64,000 nucleotides of DNA from Mesorhizobium carmichaelinearum (GCF_900199455.1 NZ_FZQR01000002.1:620001-684000), one strand, 5' to 3'. Shown: positions 45,266 through 54,279, counted from the first letter of the stretch. Numbers and translations are program-made. The notes: generated by a model not told the origin, from the letters alone.

Positions 45266-46348
45266 ATGAAGGACAGGACAGATTTTACGCTTACCGGCGC
45301 GATCAGCCGCCGGACGCTGATGATGGGCGCCACCGCCGGCGTGGCGGCGCTTGCCATGCCGAATGTGTTGCGCGCCGCCGACAAACCGACGCTGGTGACA
45401 TCGATCCGCTCGTTGTCCAACCCCTACCACGCGGTGTGGAAGACGGGTGCGGAGGCCTACGCCAAATGGGCCGGGCTGGAACACGTCACGCTGGTTTCGG
45501 AAGGCAACAGCGAGAAGGGCATTGCCGACATCAAGGCGATGCTGGCCAAGACCGGCGGCAACATGGTGCTCAATTCCGATCCCAACGACACGCCGGACGC
45601 GCGCCCCATCGTCGAGGCCTGCGCCAAGGCCGGCGCCTATGTCGTGACGCAGTGGAACAAGCCGGCGGATCTGCATCCGAAGGACTTCAACCCGAACTAT
45701 GTCTCGCATATCGAGTTCGACGGCATCGCCAGCGGCAAGACCATCGCCGAGATCCTGTTCAAGACCATCGGCGGCAAGGGCGGCATCGTGGCACTCGGCG
45801 GCCTGATCTCGACCACGGCGGCGATCGAACGCAAGAAAGGGCTCGACGCCGCGCTGGCCGCCAATCCCGACATCAAGCTGCTCGACTTCCAGGTCGCCAA
45901 TTGGAAATCGACCGAGGCCTTCGACCTGATGGGCAATCTGCTCACCCGCTTCGGCGACGACATCAAGGGCATCTGGGCCGCCAATGACGATATGGGCTCG
46001 GGCGCATTGGAAGCGCTGCGCGCCGAAAACCTTGCCGGCAAGGTGCCGATCGTCGGCGTCGACGGCATCAAGACGGCGGTCGACGCGGTGCGCACCGGCG
46101 AGTTCGCCTGCACCGTCACCTCCGATCCGTTCTGGCAGGGCGGCATGGGGCTCGCCATCGGCTACAACGCCAAGATCGGCAAGTTCGACCCGACCAAGGA
46201 GCCGCCGGAACACCGTGAATTCTACGGCAAGGCGGTGCTGATCTCGCACGACAATGTCGAGGAATATTACAAGACCAATGTCGATTCCAAACCGGAGATC
46301 GACTGGAACGATCTGTGGGGCCGGGTGACCGGAGCGATCCGGACCTGA
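45266..46348 (+). CDS. sugar ABC transporter substrate-binding protein (RbsB type), Tat signal
   Basis: A 360-aa binding protein of the Peripla_BP_4 family. It has SIRSLSNPYHAVWKTGAEAY and NSDPNDTPDARPIVEAC, then GIWAANDDMGSGALEALR. Its leader contains a twin-arginine motif, AISRRTLMMGA, ending near VLRAAD, so Tat-dependent export is expected. First gene of the second ribose-type importer (45266-49971). Differs from the 37552 protein in length and sequence, so this is not a recent duplicate. Confidence 0.92.
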   Translation: MKDRTDFTLTGAISRRTLMMGATAGVAALAMPNVLRAADKPTLVTSIRSLSNPYHAVWKTGAEAYAKWAGLEHVTLVSEGNSEKGIADIKAMLAKTGGNMVLNSDPNDTPDARPIVEACAKAGAYVVTQWNKPADLHPKDFNPNYVSHIEFDGIASGKTIAEILFKTIGGKGGIVALGGLISTTAAIERKKGLDAALAANPDIKLLDFQVANWKSTEAFDLMGNLLTRFGDDIKGIWAANDDMGSGALEALRAENLAGKVPIVGVDGIKTAVDAVRTGEFACTVTSDPFWQGGMGLAIGYNAKIGKFDPTKEPPEHREFYGKAVLISHDNVEEYYKTNVDSKPEIDWNDLWGRVTGAIRT

Positions 46349-46355
46349 CCGCCGG

Positions 46356-46391
46356 GCGGGCCGCTGCTCCCTGGCGGCCCGCTATCTTTTT
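46356..46391 (+). terminator. terminator-like hairpin after the RbsB-like gene
   Basis: A perfect 9-bp stem, GCGGGCCGC (46356-46364) and GCGGCCCGC (46374-46382), with a 9-base loop, followed by TATCTTTTT. It has the form of a rho-independent terminator and sits 7 bases after the stop codon, before the permease start at 46507. It should let only part of transcription continue, giving excess binding protein. Confidence 0.8.
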
Positions 46392-46506
46392 ACGGCCACT
46401 GCGGATGCCTGTCCGCGATGGCTGTCATCAGCTGACGGGAAGCGGTTTCTTGACAATCCATACAGAACCCCTGAAGTCCGTTTCGGACATCGAGCGGACG
46501 ACGCTT

Positions 46507-47490
46507 ATGACATTGATCCTTCGCCGGATCGCCACCCTGTTCGGTGGCAGGCGCTGGCGCAGCCTGGCGCCGCTGGCGGTGCTGATCGTGCTCTGCGTAC
46601 TGATCGCCATCGCCAATCCCAATTTCATCGAGCTGCGCAATCTGGTGCGGCTTGCCAACTCCGCCGCCGTGCCGCTGACGCTGGCGATGGGGCTGACCTT
46701 CATCATCCTGATGGGCAGCATCGACCTTTCGGTCGAAGGCACGCTTTCGGTGTCGGCGATGGTGGTGGTGCTGCTCGCCGCCAATGACGCCAACGGCAAT
46801 GATTATGGCTGGTGGGCGGTGCTCGCCGCCGTGGTCGCCGGCACTGCAATGGGTTTCATCAGCGGGCTCGTCCAGACCATGCTGCGCATCCCGTCCTTCA
46901 TGGCGACGCTCGGCATGTGGTTCATCGGCCTTGGCCTGTCGGTCTATATGCTGGGCGGCTCGGCGATCCGCCTCAACGACGCCTCGATCCGCGACTTGGC
47001 ACTGCACCGCTTCCTTGGCTTGCCGGTGGCGGTCTGGGTCGCGTTTGCAGCGTTCCTGCTCGCCGCTGTCATCCAGTACCACACCAAGCTCGGGCGCCAC
47101 ATATTGGCGATCGGCGGCGACGAGGATGTCGCCAAGCTCTCCGGCGTCAACGTGGTGCGCGTGCGCATCACCGCCTTTGCGCTGGCCGGTTTCTTCTTCG
47201 GCATATCAGGCGTGCTTGCCGCCGCACAGCTTGGCCAGTCGCATGCGGTCATCGGTGACGGCAGGCTGTTTGCCGCCGTCACCGCCGTGGTTGTCGGCGG
47301 CACCGCGCTGACCGGCGGCGAAGGCGGTGTCGTCAACACGCTGATCGGCGTGCTGATCGTCACCGTGCTTGCCAACGGCATGATCCTGCTCGGCATCTCG
47401 CCCTACATCCAGCAGACCGTGCAGGGCCTGATGATCATCGCCGCGGTGGCGCTGTCGCTCGACCGCGTGCGCTTGAGAATCGTCAAGTGA
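46507..47490 (+). CDS. sugar ABC transporter permease (RbsC type)
   Basis: A 327-aa permease with MGLTFIILMGSIDLSVEG (the LSV/LSLS membrane motif), GLVQTMLRIPSFMATLGM, and the C-terminal GGTALTGGEGGVVNTLIG. ATG at 46507 gives a short basic N-terminus (MTLILRRIATLFGGRRW) before the first helix. A longer frame starts inside the terminator region and is rejected. The four-base overlap with the two-domain ATPase shows translational coupling. One of two permeases in this operon, so the channel is probably a heterodimer. Confidence 0.91.
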   Translation: MTLILRRIATLFGGRRWRSLAPLAVLIVLCVLIAIANPNFIELRNLVRLANSAAVPLTLAMGLTFIILMGSIDLSVEGTLSVSAMVVVLLAANDANGNDYGWWAVLAAVVAGTAMGFISGLVQTMLRIPSFMATLGMWFIGLGLSVYMLGGSAIRLNDASIRDLALHRFLGLPVAVWVAFAAFLLAAVIQYHTKLGRHILAIGGDEDVAKLSGVNVVRVRITAFALAGFFFGISGVLAAAQLGQSHAVIGDGRLFAAVTAVVVGGTALTGGEGGVVNTLIGVLIVTVLANGMILLGISPYIQQTVQGLMIIAAVALSLDRVRLRIVK

Positions 47491-48998
47491 GCGCCATGTT
47501 GAACGCGTCCCACATCATCAAGACCTTTCCCGGCGTCCAGGCCTTGCGCGACGTCTCGATCGAGGTCCGGCCCAACGAGGTGGTCGGGCTGATCGGCGAG
47601 AACGGCGCCGGCAAGTCTACGCTGATGCGCGTGCTGGCCGGCAGCTACCGGCCAGATGGCGGCAGCCTGACGCTCGACGGCGAACAGCTTCGCATGCGCA
47701 GCCCGCGCGACGCGGCCCGATACGGTATCGGCATGGTGTTCCAGGAACAGTCGCTGGTGCTCAACCTGACGGTCGCCGAAAACATCTATCTCGGCGAGGA
47801 AGACCGCTTCACCCGCTTCGGCATCGTCAACTGGCGGGCCATGAACGCGGCGGCGCGCCGGCAATTGGCCAAGATCGGCATCGACATCGATGTCACGGCG
47901 CGCACCTCCGAACTCACCTTCGCCGCGCGCCAGATGGTCGAGCTCGCCAAGGCGCTGACCTTGGAGGAAGTGGTCGAACGGCAGTTGCTCATCCTGCTCG
48001 ACGAGCCGACCTCGGTGCTCAACGCCGCCGACATCGAGGTGCTGTTCGCGCGCGTGCGCTCGCTCAAATCCCGTGCCAGCTTCGTCTTCGTCTCGCACCG
48101 TCTCGATGAGGTGCTGGCAATATCGGACCGCGTCTACACGATGAAGGACGGCGCGGTCGTCGCCGAGCACCGCGCGGCCGAGGTCACCGCGCCGGAGTTG
48201 CACGAGATCATGGTCGGGCGCGGGCTGCAGGCGGAATATTACCGCGAGGCCCGCCAGCAGCAGCCGCGTGAGACGGTCATGGTCGAGGCCAAGGGGCTTG
48301 GCGCGAATGGTGCCTATCACGGTGTCGACCTGAAAATCAGGGCCGGCGAGATCGTCGGCATTGCCGGCGTGGTCGGCTCCGGCCGCGAGGAGGTGACGCG
48401 CACCATCGGCGGCTTCCTGCAGCATGATGCCGGCGAGATGAAGATCGCCGGTGATGCCGTGCATTTCGGCTCGCCGGAACCGGCGGTGCGCAAGGGGATC
48501 GGCTATGTGCCGCGCGAGCGTAGGCTCGAGGGACTGGTGATGTTCCTGTCGATCGCGGAAAACATTTCGCTCGCCGATCTCTCCAGCGTCATGCGCCATG
48601 GCGCCATCGACTATGGCAAGGAGCGCCGGCTTGCCGCCGACTGGATCAAGCGGCTGCGCATCAAGGCGCCCGGCCCCGATGCCGCCTGCCGCAAGCTCAG
48701 CGGCGGCAACCAGCAGAAGGTGGTGCTGGCGCGCTGGATGACGGCCGGCTCGCGCATCCTCGTCCTCGACCATCCGACGCGCGGCCTCGATGTCGGCGCC
48801 AAGGAGGAAGTCTACGAACTGGTGCGCGATCTCTCGGCGCAAGGCGTGGCGATCCTTCTGATTTCCGACACGCTGGAAGAGACGATCGGCCTGTCGCACC
48901 AGGTGCTGGTGATGCGCGATGGCGAGATCACCGCGCGCTTCGACGCCAGCCCCGGCAAGAAGCCGAACCAGGTCGACCTGTTGCGAGCGATGGTGTGA
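47487..48998 (+). CDS. sugar ABC transporter ATP-binding protein, two-domain (RbsA type)
   Basis: A 503-aa double ATPase. N-terminal domain: Walker A GENGAGKST, an altered signature ELTFAARQMVELAKAL where LSGGQ is expected, and Walker B LILLDEPTSVLN. C-terminal domain: no standard Walker A (GVVGSGREEVTRT), an intact signature LSGGNQQKVVLARW, and a Walker B LVLDHPTRGLDVGAK in which His replaces the catalytic Glu. Thus the two sites are asymmetric, which is common in ribose-type ATPases, though the His is not the textbook residue. Starts as GTG overlapping the permease stop. Confidence 0.92.
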   Translation: MSAMLNASHIIKTFPGVQALRDVSIEVRPNEVVGLIGENGAGKSTLMRVLAGSYRPDGGSLTLDGEQLRMRSPRDAARYGIGMVFQEQSLVLNLTVAENIYLGEEDRFTRFGIVNWRAMNAAARRQLAKIGIDIDVTARTSELTFAARQMVELAKALTLEEVVERQLLILLDEPTSVLNAADIEVLFARVRSLKSRASFVFVSHRLDEVLAISDRVYTMKDGAVVAEHRAAEVTAPELHEIMVGRGLQAEYYREARQQQPRETVMVEAKGLGANGAYHGVDLKIRAGEIVGIAGVVGSGREEVTRTIGGFLQHDAGEMKIAGDAVHFGSPEPAVRKGIGYVPRERRLEGLVMFLSIAENISLADLSSVMRHGAIDYGKERRLAADWIKRLRIKAPGPDAACRKLSGGNQQKVVLARWMTAGSRILVLDHPTRGLDVGAKEEVYELVRDLSAQGVAILLISDTLEETIGLSHQVLVMRDGEITARFDASPGKKPNQVDLLRAMV

Positions 48999-49002
48999 GC
49001 TG

Positions 49003-49971
49003 ATGAACGAACCTTTTCCTTTCCGGCAGGTGTTCGAAGGTAAGTGGACGCAAGGCGCCATTCCGCTGGTCCTGCTTGTCGCGCTGTTGCTGATCATCGA
49101 GATCGCCGCGCCCGGCTTCCTCACCGGCGAGACCGTGTCGCTGCTGTTTGCCAACACCGCCGTGCTGTTCATCCTGGCGACCGGCGTCACCTTCGCCATC
49201 CTGCTCGGCGGCATCGACCTGTCGATCCAGGCGGTGGCTTCGCTGGCGAGCGTCATCCTGGCGCAATTGCTGCCCTCGCTCGGGCTTGCCGCCTTTCCCC
49301 TGGCGATCCTGTCCGGCCTCGCCTTCGGCACGTTGAGCGGTATCGTCCATGTCAAGCTGCGCGTGCCGTCCTTCGTGGCAACGCTTGCCACCGGCGGCGT
49401 CGTCACCGGCCTGGCGCTCTGGGTCTCCGATGGCCGCGCCATCACCATCGAGGAGGCGGGCCGCGAGAACACCGCCTGGATCAATGCCAGCGTCGCCGGC
49501 CTGCCGGTGGTGGTGCTGATTTCGGCGGTCATCGGCATCGCCGCTTTCCTCGCGCAGCGCTACACGCGCTTTGGCCGCCAGGCGATCGCCGTCGGCGCCG
49601 GCGAGCCGGCCGCATGGGCGGCGGGCATCAATGTCGACCGCACCAAGATCATCGCTTTCGCCGCTTCCGGCATGCTGGCTGCTGTCGCCGGCGTGGTGCT
49701 GGCAGCACGGCTGTCGAGCGGCTCGCCGGTGCTTGCCAACCAGCTTTTGCTGCCGGCCATCGCCGCCGTCATCGTCGGCGGTACCGCCATCACCGGCGGG
49801 CTGGGCGGCGTGGCGCGCACGGCGGTCGGCGCACTGATCATCTCGATCGTGCGCATCGGCATGACCTTCGTCGGCGTCAACATTTTCCTGGAAAACATGG
49901 TGTTCGGCGCGGTGCTCATCGCCGCCGTCGCCATCACCATCGACCGCAGCAAGATCGCGGTCATCAAGTGA
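49003..49971 (+). CDS. sugar ABC transporter permease (RbsC type), second subunit
   Basis: A 322-aa permease with LATGVTFAILLGGIDLSIQA, VHVKLRVPSFVATLATGG and GGTAITGGLGGVARTAVGA. ATG at 49003 follows the ATPase stop by 4 bases. Similar in layout to the 46507 permease, giving a heterodimeric channel with the double ATPase and the 45266 binding protein. Last gene of the operon; a terminator-like hairpin lies at 50014-50043. Confidence 0.91.
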   Translation: MNEPFPFRQVFEGKWTQGAIPLVLLVALLLIIEIAAPGFLTGETVSLLFANTAVLFILATGVTFAILLGGIDLSIQAVASLASVILAQLLPSLGLAAFPLAILSGLAFGTLSGIVHVKLRVPSFVATLATGGVVTGLALWVSDGRAITIEEAGRENTAWINASVAGLPVVVLISAVIGIAAFLAQRYTRFGRQAIAVGAGEPAAWAAGINVDRTKIIAFAASGMLAAVAGVVLAARLSSGSPVLANQLLLPAIAAVIVGGTAITGGLGGVARTAVGALIISIVRIGMTFVGVNIFLENMVFGAVLIAAVAITIDRSKIAVIK

Positions 49972-50013
49972 CAGATCGATCCGCACCGCCTCCCAAGCCA
50001 GCGCGGACAGGAC

Positions 50014-50043
50014 GGGGTCGCATCACAAGCCCGATGCGGCCCC
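50014..50043. terminator. hairpin between convergent genes
   Basis: Arms GGGGTCGCATC (50014-50024) and GATGCGGCCCC (50033-50043) pair over 11 bp with one G-U around an 8-base loop. It sits in the 83-base space between the convergent permease (ends 49971) and glyoxalase (ends 50055) genes, a fitting spot for a bidirectional terminator, though no U-run is present. Confidence 0.5.
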
Positions 50044-50054
50044 GCTTGGGCGGA

Positions 50055-50465
50055 TCACATCGTGTCGAGGCCGATCAGTTCGATCTTGTAGCCGTCCGGA
50101 TCCTCGACGAAGGCGATGTGGGTGGTGCCGTGCTGCATGGGACCTGGCTTGCGCGGGATCTTGGCGCCGCGCTTTTCGAGTTCGGCGCAGACGGCGTAGA
50201 TGTCGTTGACGCCGAGCGCCAGATGGCCGAAGCCGGTGCCGACCTCATAGGGCTCTTCCCTGCCCCAGTTCAGCGTCAGCTCGACGACGGCTTCCTTGTC
50301 CTCCGGCCCATAGCCGACAAAGGCGTTGGTGAACTTGCCGCCGGGATAATCGTCGCGGCGCAGCAAGGTCATGCCGAGAACCTCGGTGTAGAAGGCGATC
50401 GACTTGTCGAGGTCGAGCACCCTGATCATGGTGTGCATATAGCGAAAGCCCGGGGCGTCGCTCAT
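50055..50465 (-). CDS. gloA: lactoylglutathione lyase (glyoxalase I), VOC family
   Basis: A 136-aa vicinal-oxygen-chelate protein of the GloA type. The N-terminal MHTMIRVLDLDKSIAFYTE carries the first metal His. The remaining metal ligands are in VELTLNWG, FGHLALGV and DGYKIELIG. It isomerises the methylglyoxal-glutathione hemithioacetal to S-lactoylglutathione, or acts on a related aldehyde. It is divergent from the GlcD-type oxidase with a GntR-type operator between them. Co-regulation would link aldehyde detoxification with D-2-hydroxy-acid oxidation. Confidence 0.93.
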   Translation of the reverse strand: MSDAPGFRYMHTMIRVLDLDKSIAFYTEVLGMTLLRRDDYPGGKFTNAFVGYGPEDKEAVVELTLNWGREEPYEVGTGFGHLALGVNDIYAVCAELEKRGAKIPRKPGPMQHGTTHIAFVEDPDGYKIELIGLDTM

Positions 50466-50558
50466 TGGGAAAGTCCTCCGAATTCAGGGATTTGCGGGTC
50501 TGACCATCCACATCAAACAGCTGGTTGGAACGTGACCTCGCTTGATGTTCTAAATCAG

Positions 50559-50573
50559 GGTTGTATGATAACA
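50559..50573 (-). promoter_or_regulatory. GntR/FadR-type operator, copy 3
   Basis: Plus strand GGTTGTATGATAACA; reverse complement TGTTATCATACAACC, with nine consecutive bases CATACAACC identical to the 63325 palindrome and 12 of 15 in total. It lies in the divergent region between glyoxalase (50465, minus) and the FAD oxidase (50627, plus). Confidence 0.6.
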
Positions 50574-50626
50574 CGACAAGAATGGTGGTTGTCCAGTCGT
50601 TTTCCCCAGGGGTGCAGAGTCAATTC

Positions 50627-52063
50627 ATGAATGTCGCCACCTCCGCATCGCTAATCACGGCCCTTGCCGGCGTGCTGCCGAATGGCGGGCTGCTGGCCGA
50701 GCCGCAAGACCTGGCGCGCTACAGCCGCGACTGGTCCGGCGACCATTTCGGCCGGCCGCTGGCGGTGGCGCGCCCGGCCTCGGTCGAGGAGATGTCGGCG
50801 CTGATGCGGTTCTGCCATGCCGAGCGCATTCCGGTCGTGCCGCAAGGCGGCCTGACCGGCCTTGTCGGTGCCGCGGTGGCGGCCGACGGCGGCGAGATCG
50901 TCATCTCACTGGAGCGCATGAACAGGATCCGTTCGATCAGCCCGATCGACTTCGCCATGGTGGTCGAGGCCGGCTGCATCCTCGAAGACGCCAAGCGTGC
51001 CGCCGAGGACAACGACTGCCTGCTGCCGATCACCTTCGGCGCGCAGGGCAGCTGCCGCATCGGCGGCAATGTCGCCACCAATGCCGGCGGCTTCAATGTG
51101 CTGCGCTACGGCATGACGCGCGACCTGGTGCTCGGCCTCGAAGTGGTGCTGGCCGACGGCCGGATCTGGAATGGGCTGAAGGTGCTGCGCAAGGACAATC
51201 GCGGTTATGACCTCAAGCAGATCTTCATCGGCTCGGAAGGCACGCTCGGCATCGTCACCGCGGCGGCGCTGAAACTGTTCCCCAAACCGACGCAGATCGA
51301 GACCGCGCTGGTCGGCCTGCGCTCCGTCGAGGATGCGATGGCGCTTTATGCCCGCGCCCGGCGCGATTGCAGCGACCTGCTCACCGCCTTCGAACTGATC
51401 CTGCGCGGCGGCATCGAGATCACCATGCGCGAGGGCAAGGATTTTGCCGACCCGCTCAACAAGCCCTACCCGGCCTATGTGCTGATCGAGGTGTCCTCCG
51501 GCGGGCTGATCGACCTGTCCGCCATGCTTCTGGGCTTTCTCGGCGGCGTCGCCGATCTCGTCGAGGACGGCATCGTCGCATCGACGCGGGCCCAGGCCGA
51601 GCGGCTGTGGCTCTACCGCGAGATCATGGTCGAGCGGCAGGGCCGTGGCGGCCGCTATCTGCGCACCGACGTTTCAGTGCCGATCTCGAAACTCGCCGAT
51701 TTCGTCAGCGACTCACTGGCCGCGCTAGAGCAGGCGCGGCCGGATGCGCTCGCCGTCACCTATGGCCATGTCGGCGACGGCAACATCCATCTCAATGTCG
51801 TGCCGCCGGAGGGCATGGGCGCTGAAGCGATCGAGCATCTGTTCGAGGAAGCCGAGGCGGAAATCTTTGCCGTCGTCGACCGCTATGGCGGCTCGATCAG
51901 CGCCGAGCACGGCATCGGCCGGGTCAAGCAGAAGGCGTTCCTCGAACGCATCGATCCGGTGACGCTGGACCTCGCCGCAGGCATCAAGCAGGCGTTCGAT
52001 CCGCGTCACATATTGAGCAACGGCCGCATTCTGGCGTCCGCATCCGCCGTCGACTATAGGTGA
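50627..52063 (+). CDS. FAD-binding 2-hydroxy-acid dehydrogenase, GlcD/D2HGDH family, second copy
   Basis: A 478-aa flavoenzyme with VVPQGGLTGLVGAAVAAD in the PCMH domain, GSCRIGGNVATNAGGFNVL, KQIFIGSEGTLGIVT, and the C-terminal metal histidines in YGHVGDGNIHLNVVPP and SAEHGIGRVKQ. ATG at 50627 places the N-terminus where the family begins; the longer frame to 50561 would cover the operator. The FadR-type regulator follows 4 bases after the stop, as in glc/lld loci. It oxidises a D-2-hydroxy acid such as glycolate or D-lactate; the glyoxalase across the operator hints at D-lactate. Confidence 0.91.
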   Translation: MNVATSASLITALAGVLPNGGLLAEPQDLARYSRDWSGDHFGRPLAVARPASVEEMSALMRFCHAERIPVVPQGGLTGLVGAAVAADGGEIVISLERMNRIRSISPIDFAMVVEAGCILEDAKRAAEDNDCLLPITFGAQGSCRIGGNVATNAGGFNVLRYGMTRDLVLGLEVVLADGRIWNGLKVLRKDNRGYDLKQIFIGSEGTLGIVTAAALKLFPKPTQIETALVGLRSVEDAMALYARARRDCSDLLTAFELILRGGIEITMREGKDFADPLNKPYPAYVLIEVSSGGLIDLSAMLLGFLGGVADLVEDGIVASTRAQAERLWLYREIMVERQGRGGRYLRTDVSVPISKLADFVSDSLAALEQARPDALAVTYGHVGDGNIHLNVVPPEGMGAEAIEHLFEEAEAEIFAVVDRYGGSISAEHGIGRVKQKAFLERIDPVTLDLAAGIKQAFDPRHILSNGRILASASAVDYR

Positions 52064-52066
52064 GCG

Positions 52067-52873
52067 ATGACGCTGAAACTCGACAAGGTCAATCGCGGTC
52101 CACACCTCTCCACTCTGGTGGCGAGTTCCATCTCGCGCGAGATCGCGCAGGGGCGGCTGAAGCCCGGCGACCAGCTGCCGACCGAGCAGGCGCTGGCGAC
52201 CACCTTCGGCGTCAGCCGCAACGTGGTGCGCGAGGCGATCGCGCGGCTGCGCTCGGAGGGCCGCATCTGGTCGCAGCAGGGGCGCGGCGCCTTCGTGGTG
52301 GAGAGCACCAACCCGACGGTGCTGACCATCGACTATGAGGCGCTGCAGCGCGCCGATTCCTTCCGCAACCTGTTCGAACTGCGCGGCATCCTCGAAGTGC
52401 AGGCCGCGGCCCTTGCCGCCAAGCGGCGCTCGGAGACCGATCTTGCCGCGATGGGCGATGCACTGGCCGGCATGCGCGCCGCCCCCTATGGCAGCGTCGC
52501 CTGGCTGCGCAGCGACCTCGAATTCCACCGCACCGTCGCCGAGGCGACGCGCAACAGCTACATGGGCCAGTTCCTGGTCTTCGTGTCCGAACGCGTGCGC
52601 GAAAGCATTCTTGCCGCCGGCAACCAGCAGAAATCCGACGACATGGCCCGCATCACGCTCGGCGAACACGAACGCATCCTGACCGCCATCCGCGCCGGCG
52701 ACGCCGAAGGCGCGCAAGCGGCGATGCGGGATCATCTGGCGGGCGCGGCGCTACGCGTGGGGTTGCATGATGGGGAGGCGGCTGCGGAGCCGGCGTCTCC
52801 GGCGCAGGAGGTGCCGTCTCCGGTGCGGCATTCGAGATTGCGGAAGGCTGTGCGCGGGCGGGCTAGGGGGTAG
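52067..52873 (+). CDS. GntR-family (FadR subgroup) transcriptional regulator
   Basis: A 268-aa regulator. The winged helix is LPTEQALATTFGVSRNVVREA with WSQQGRGAFVV. The FCD domain has FHRTVAEATRNSYMGQF and EHERILTAIRAGD. A ~35-aa basic, proline-rich tail follows the domain and looks unstructured. Four bases after the FAD oxidase, so co-transcribed. It is a strong candidate binder of the operator at 50559-50573 upstream of that gene, and possibly of the other copies. Confidence 0.93.
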   Translation: MTLKLDKVNRGPHLSTLVASSISREIAQGRLKPGDQLPTEQALATTFGVSRNVVREAIARLRSEGRIWSQQGRGAFVVESTNPTVLTIDYEALQRADSFRNLFELRGILEVQAAALAAKRRSETDLAAMGDALAGMRAAPYGSVAWLRSDLEFHRTVAEATRNSYMGQFLVFVSERVRESILAAGNQQKSDDMARITLGEHERILTAIRAGDAEGAQAAMRDHLAGAALRVGLHDGEAAAEPASPAQEVPSPVRHSRLRKAVRGRARG

Positions 52874-53049
52874 AGCGTTGCGGTGAAACTCACCTCGCCC
52901 GCTTCTCGATCAAGTTCGGTTTTCGGTACAATCGCAGCACCGCTCAATGATTGAACGCGTCATCCCTGCGCCTTTCAACTTCCTATCTGCCATGCTTTCG
53001 TCTTGGGCGCTCCCGACGGAGGCCGCTCGGAATCCTCCCACTTTAGCTA

Positions 53050-53877
53050 TTACTTAACTGTTTCATCCATTTCTGCAACAAGCTCCGGCTTTTCAAGAAG
53101 ATCAAACACACGCTCAATTGGGACAACCACAGCGAACCCAGTATTGCGTTCGTCAGTATCCGGCCCGGGGTCAGCATCTTCATCATGTGGGACAGCTATC
53201 TGGTCCTCTGCAGACCGAACCAGATGGTATCCTATCATCACCCCGATAGGAAATTCTGGAATGCGCGCGCCTTTAAGCGTTTGCATCGATCCGTCCTCGT
53301 CAAATCTGAAACGTGGCACATTCACAAATACCGGAGAGCCACTTAATCCCAAGATTGACTTGGTTTCGACCAAATACGCACTAATATATCCACCACTGTT
53401 ACTCCGAACAAGTTCGTCGTCCGGCATCCGCGCGATATTGCCTATGCGAACGACGGGGACGTTCCTGGTGATACCGTGATGGGATGAATAGAGGCCGACC
53501 GTGGCTACCTCATCGCCTAGATCGGGACGCAACTTTCGTTCCAACGCATCCAAATGCACGGCGCGCCCTAGCGGCAGGCAGAATTGATCCATTGTGTCGG
53601 GCAGCGCTATGCTGATTACAGCCAAGTCATGAATTGGATCGCTCAACTGCATGAGGTCAAGTGGCAGGACAATTGGGCCCCGCTCCTTTTGATTCAGGCG
53701 GACGACAGCCTGTGACCCTGCCAGATCGATGACGTGCTTCGCGGTTATAACAAAATTGAAGAAACTACCTTTGTATTCTATGTTGCCCAAAAAGCCCGTG
53801 CCAAGAGGGTTGAACCTGCCGCCAACTTCTGTCCCAATGAAGACGACAGTTTTGGGAACGTCAGAATGGACTCGCAC
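53050..53877 (-). CDS. trypsin-like serine protease-fold protein
   Basis: A 275-aa protein from an AT-richer segment. The chymotrypsin-fold triad is readable: His in VITAKHVIDL, Asp in HDLAVISI, Ser in LGLSGSPVFV (GxSGSP). No signal peptide or membrane helix, so it is probably cytoplasmic. I see no PDZ domain and no DegP-like extension. The C-terminal part is an acidic, repeat-poor region (HDEDADPGPDTDE) without known function. It stands alone between the GntR gene and the SRAP gene; stand-alone cytoplasmic trypsin-like proteins of this type are often found in accessory and defence loci, but nothing here proves such a role. Confidence 0.75.
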   Translation of the reverse strand: MRVHSDVPKTVVFIGTEVGGRFNPLGTGFLGNIEYKGSFFNFVITAKHVIDLAGSQAVVRLNQKERGPIVLPLDLMQLSDPIHDLAVISIALPDTMDQFCLPLGRAVHLDALERKLRPDLGDEVATVGLYSSHHGITRNVPVVRIGNIARMPDDELVRSNSGGYISAYLVETKSILGLSGSPVFVNVPRFRFDEDGSMQTLKGARIPEFPIGVMIGYHLVRSAEDQIAVPHDEDADPGPDTDERNTGFAVVVPIERVFDLLEKPELVAEMDETVK

Positions 53878-54166
53878 TCACACCCCCAGGAACGGCGCCG
53901 CAGACAATGGCATGGGCTGTAAGGTCGCGCAACGCGCCCTCGGGTCAATCTCACACGGACTGATAAAGACTTTTCCTAACACCGCCTCATCTGTTCGTGT
54001 TCACCGGCCTGTTACGGCCTTGATATCACGGATTCGGCTATGTCATGCACAAACTGGGATTATAATCCTAGATATATACCAAACGCGAGGATGCAGATCA
54101 ACAATTCGCTTGCGCCCGAAATCCGCTATCGCCGCGTCTAAATCAGTCCAATCCCCATCACACCTC
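53878..54166. other. AT-richer non-coding stretch in the accessory island
   Basis: No gene supported. It carries the upstream region of the protease-like gene (minus strand) and a perfect 12-bp palindrome GGATTATAATCC at 54058-54069. Base composition is more AT-rich than the flanking catabolic genes, as in the rest of the 53-56.9 kb island. The decayed dehydrogenase fragment starts at 54167. Confidence 0.4.
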
Positions 54167-54279
54167 CTAAGCCTCGACCAGCGACACCCGATTCAACCCC
54201 GCGACAATATCCGACAACGCCAGCACGAACTTCTCGCAATGGGCCTGTGGTGACGGCGGCAGCATACCCGTTGCGCACC
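54167..54279 (-). pseudogene. decayed 3' end of a 3-hydroxyisobutyrate dehydrogenase-like gene
   Basis: On the minus strand this stretch reads VRNGYAAAVTTG, then after a frame slip EKFVLALSDIVAGL and NRVSLVEA before a TAG at 54167. It matches, with frameshift and scattered changes, the last ~37 residues of the intact gene at 56882-57787 (VRNGFATAVTTG, EKFVPALSDIVAGL, NGVSLVE). The DNA similarity ends sharply at GCGCACC (54279). It shows that the accessory genes between 54.3 and 56.8 kb are bracketed by two copies of the dehydrogenase 3' end, which points to an insertion or duplication event. Confidence 0.8.

Noticed and set aside
47403..49538. 711-codon minus-strand open frame
   Set aside because: It is antisense to the double ATPase and permease genes; no domain, no ribosome site, typical antisense composition.
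54058..54069. GGATTATAATCC palindrome as a regulator site
   Set aside because: Single 12-bp palindrome in AT-rich DNA with no second copy and no clear promoter; chance is adequate.
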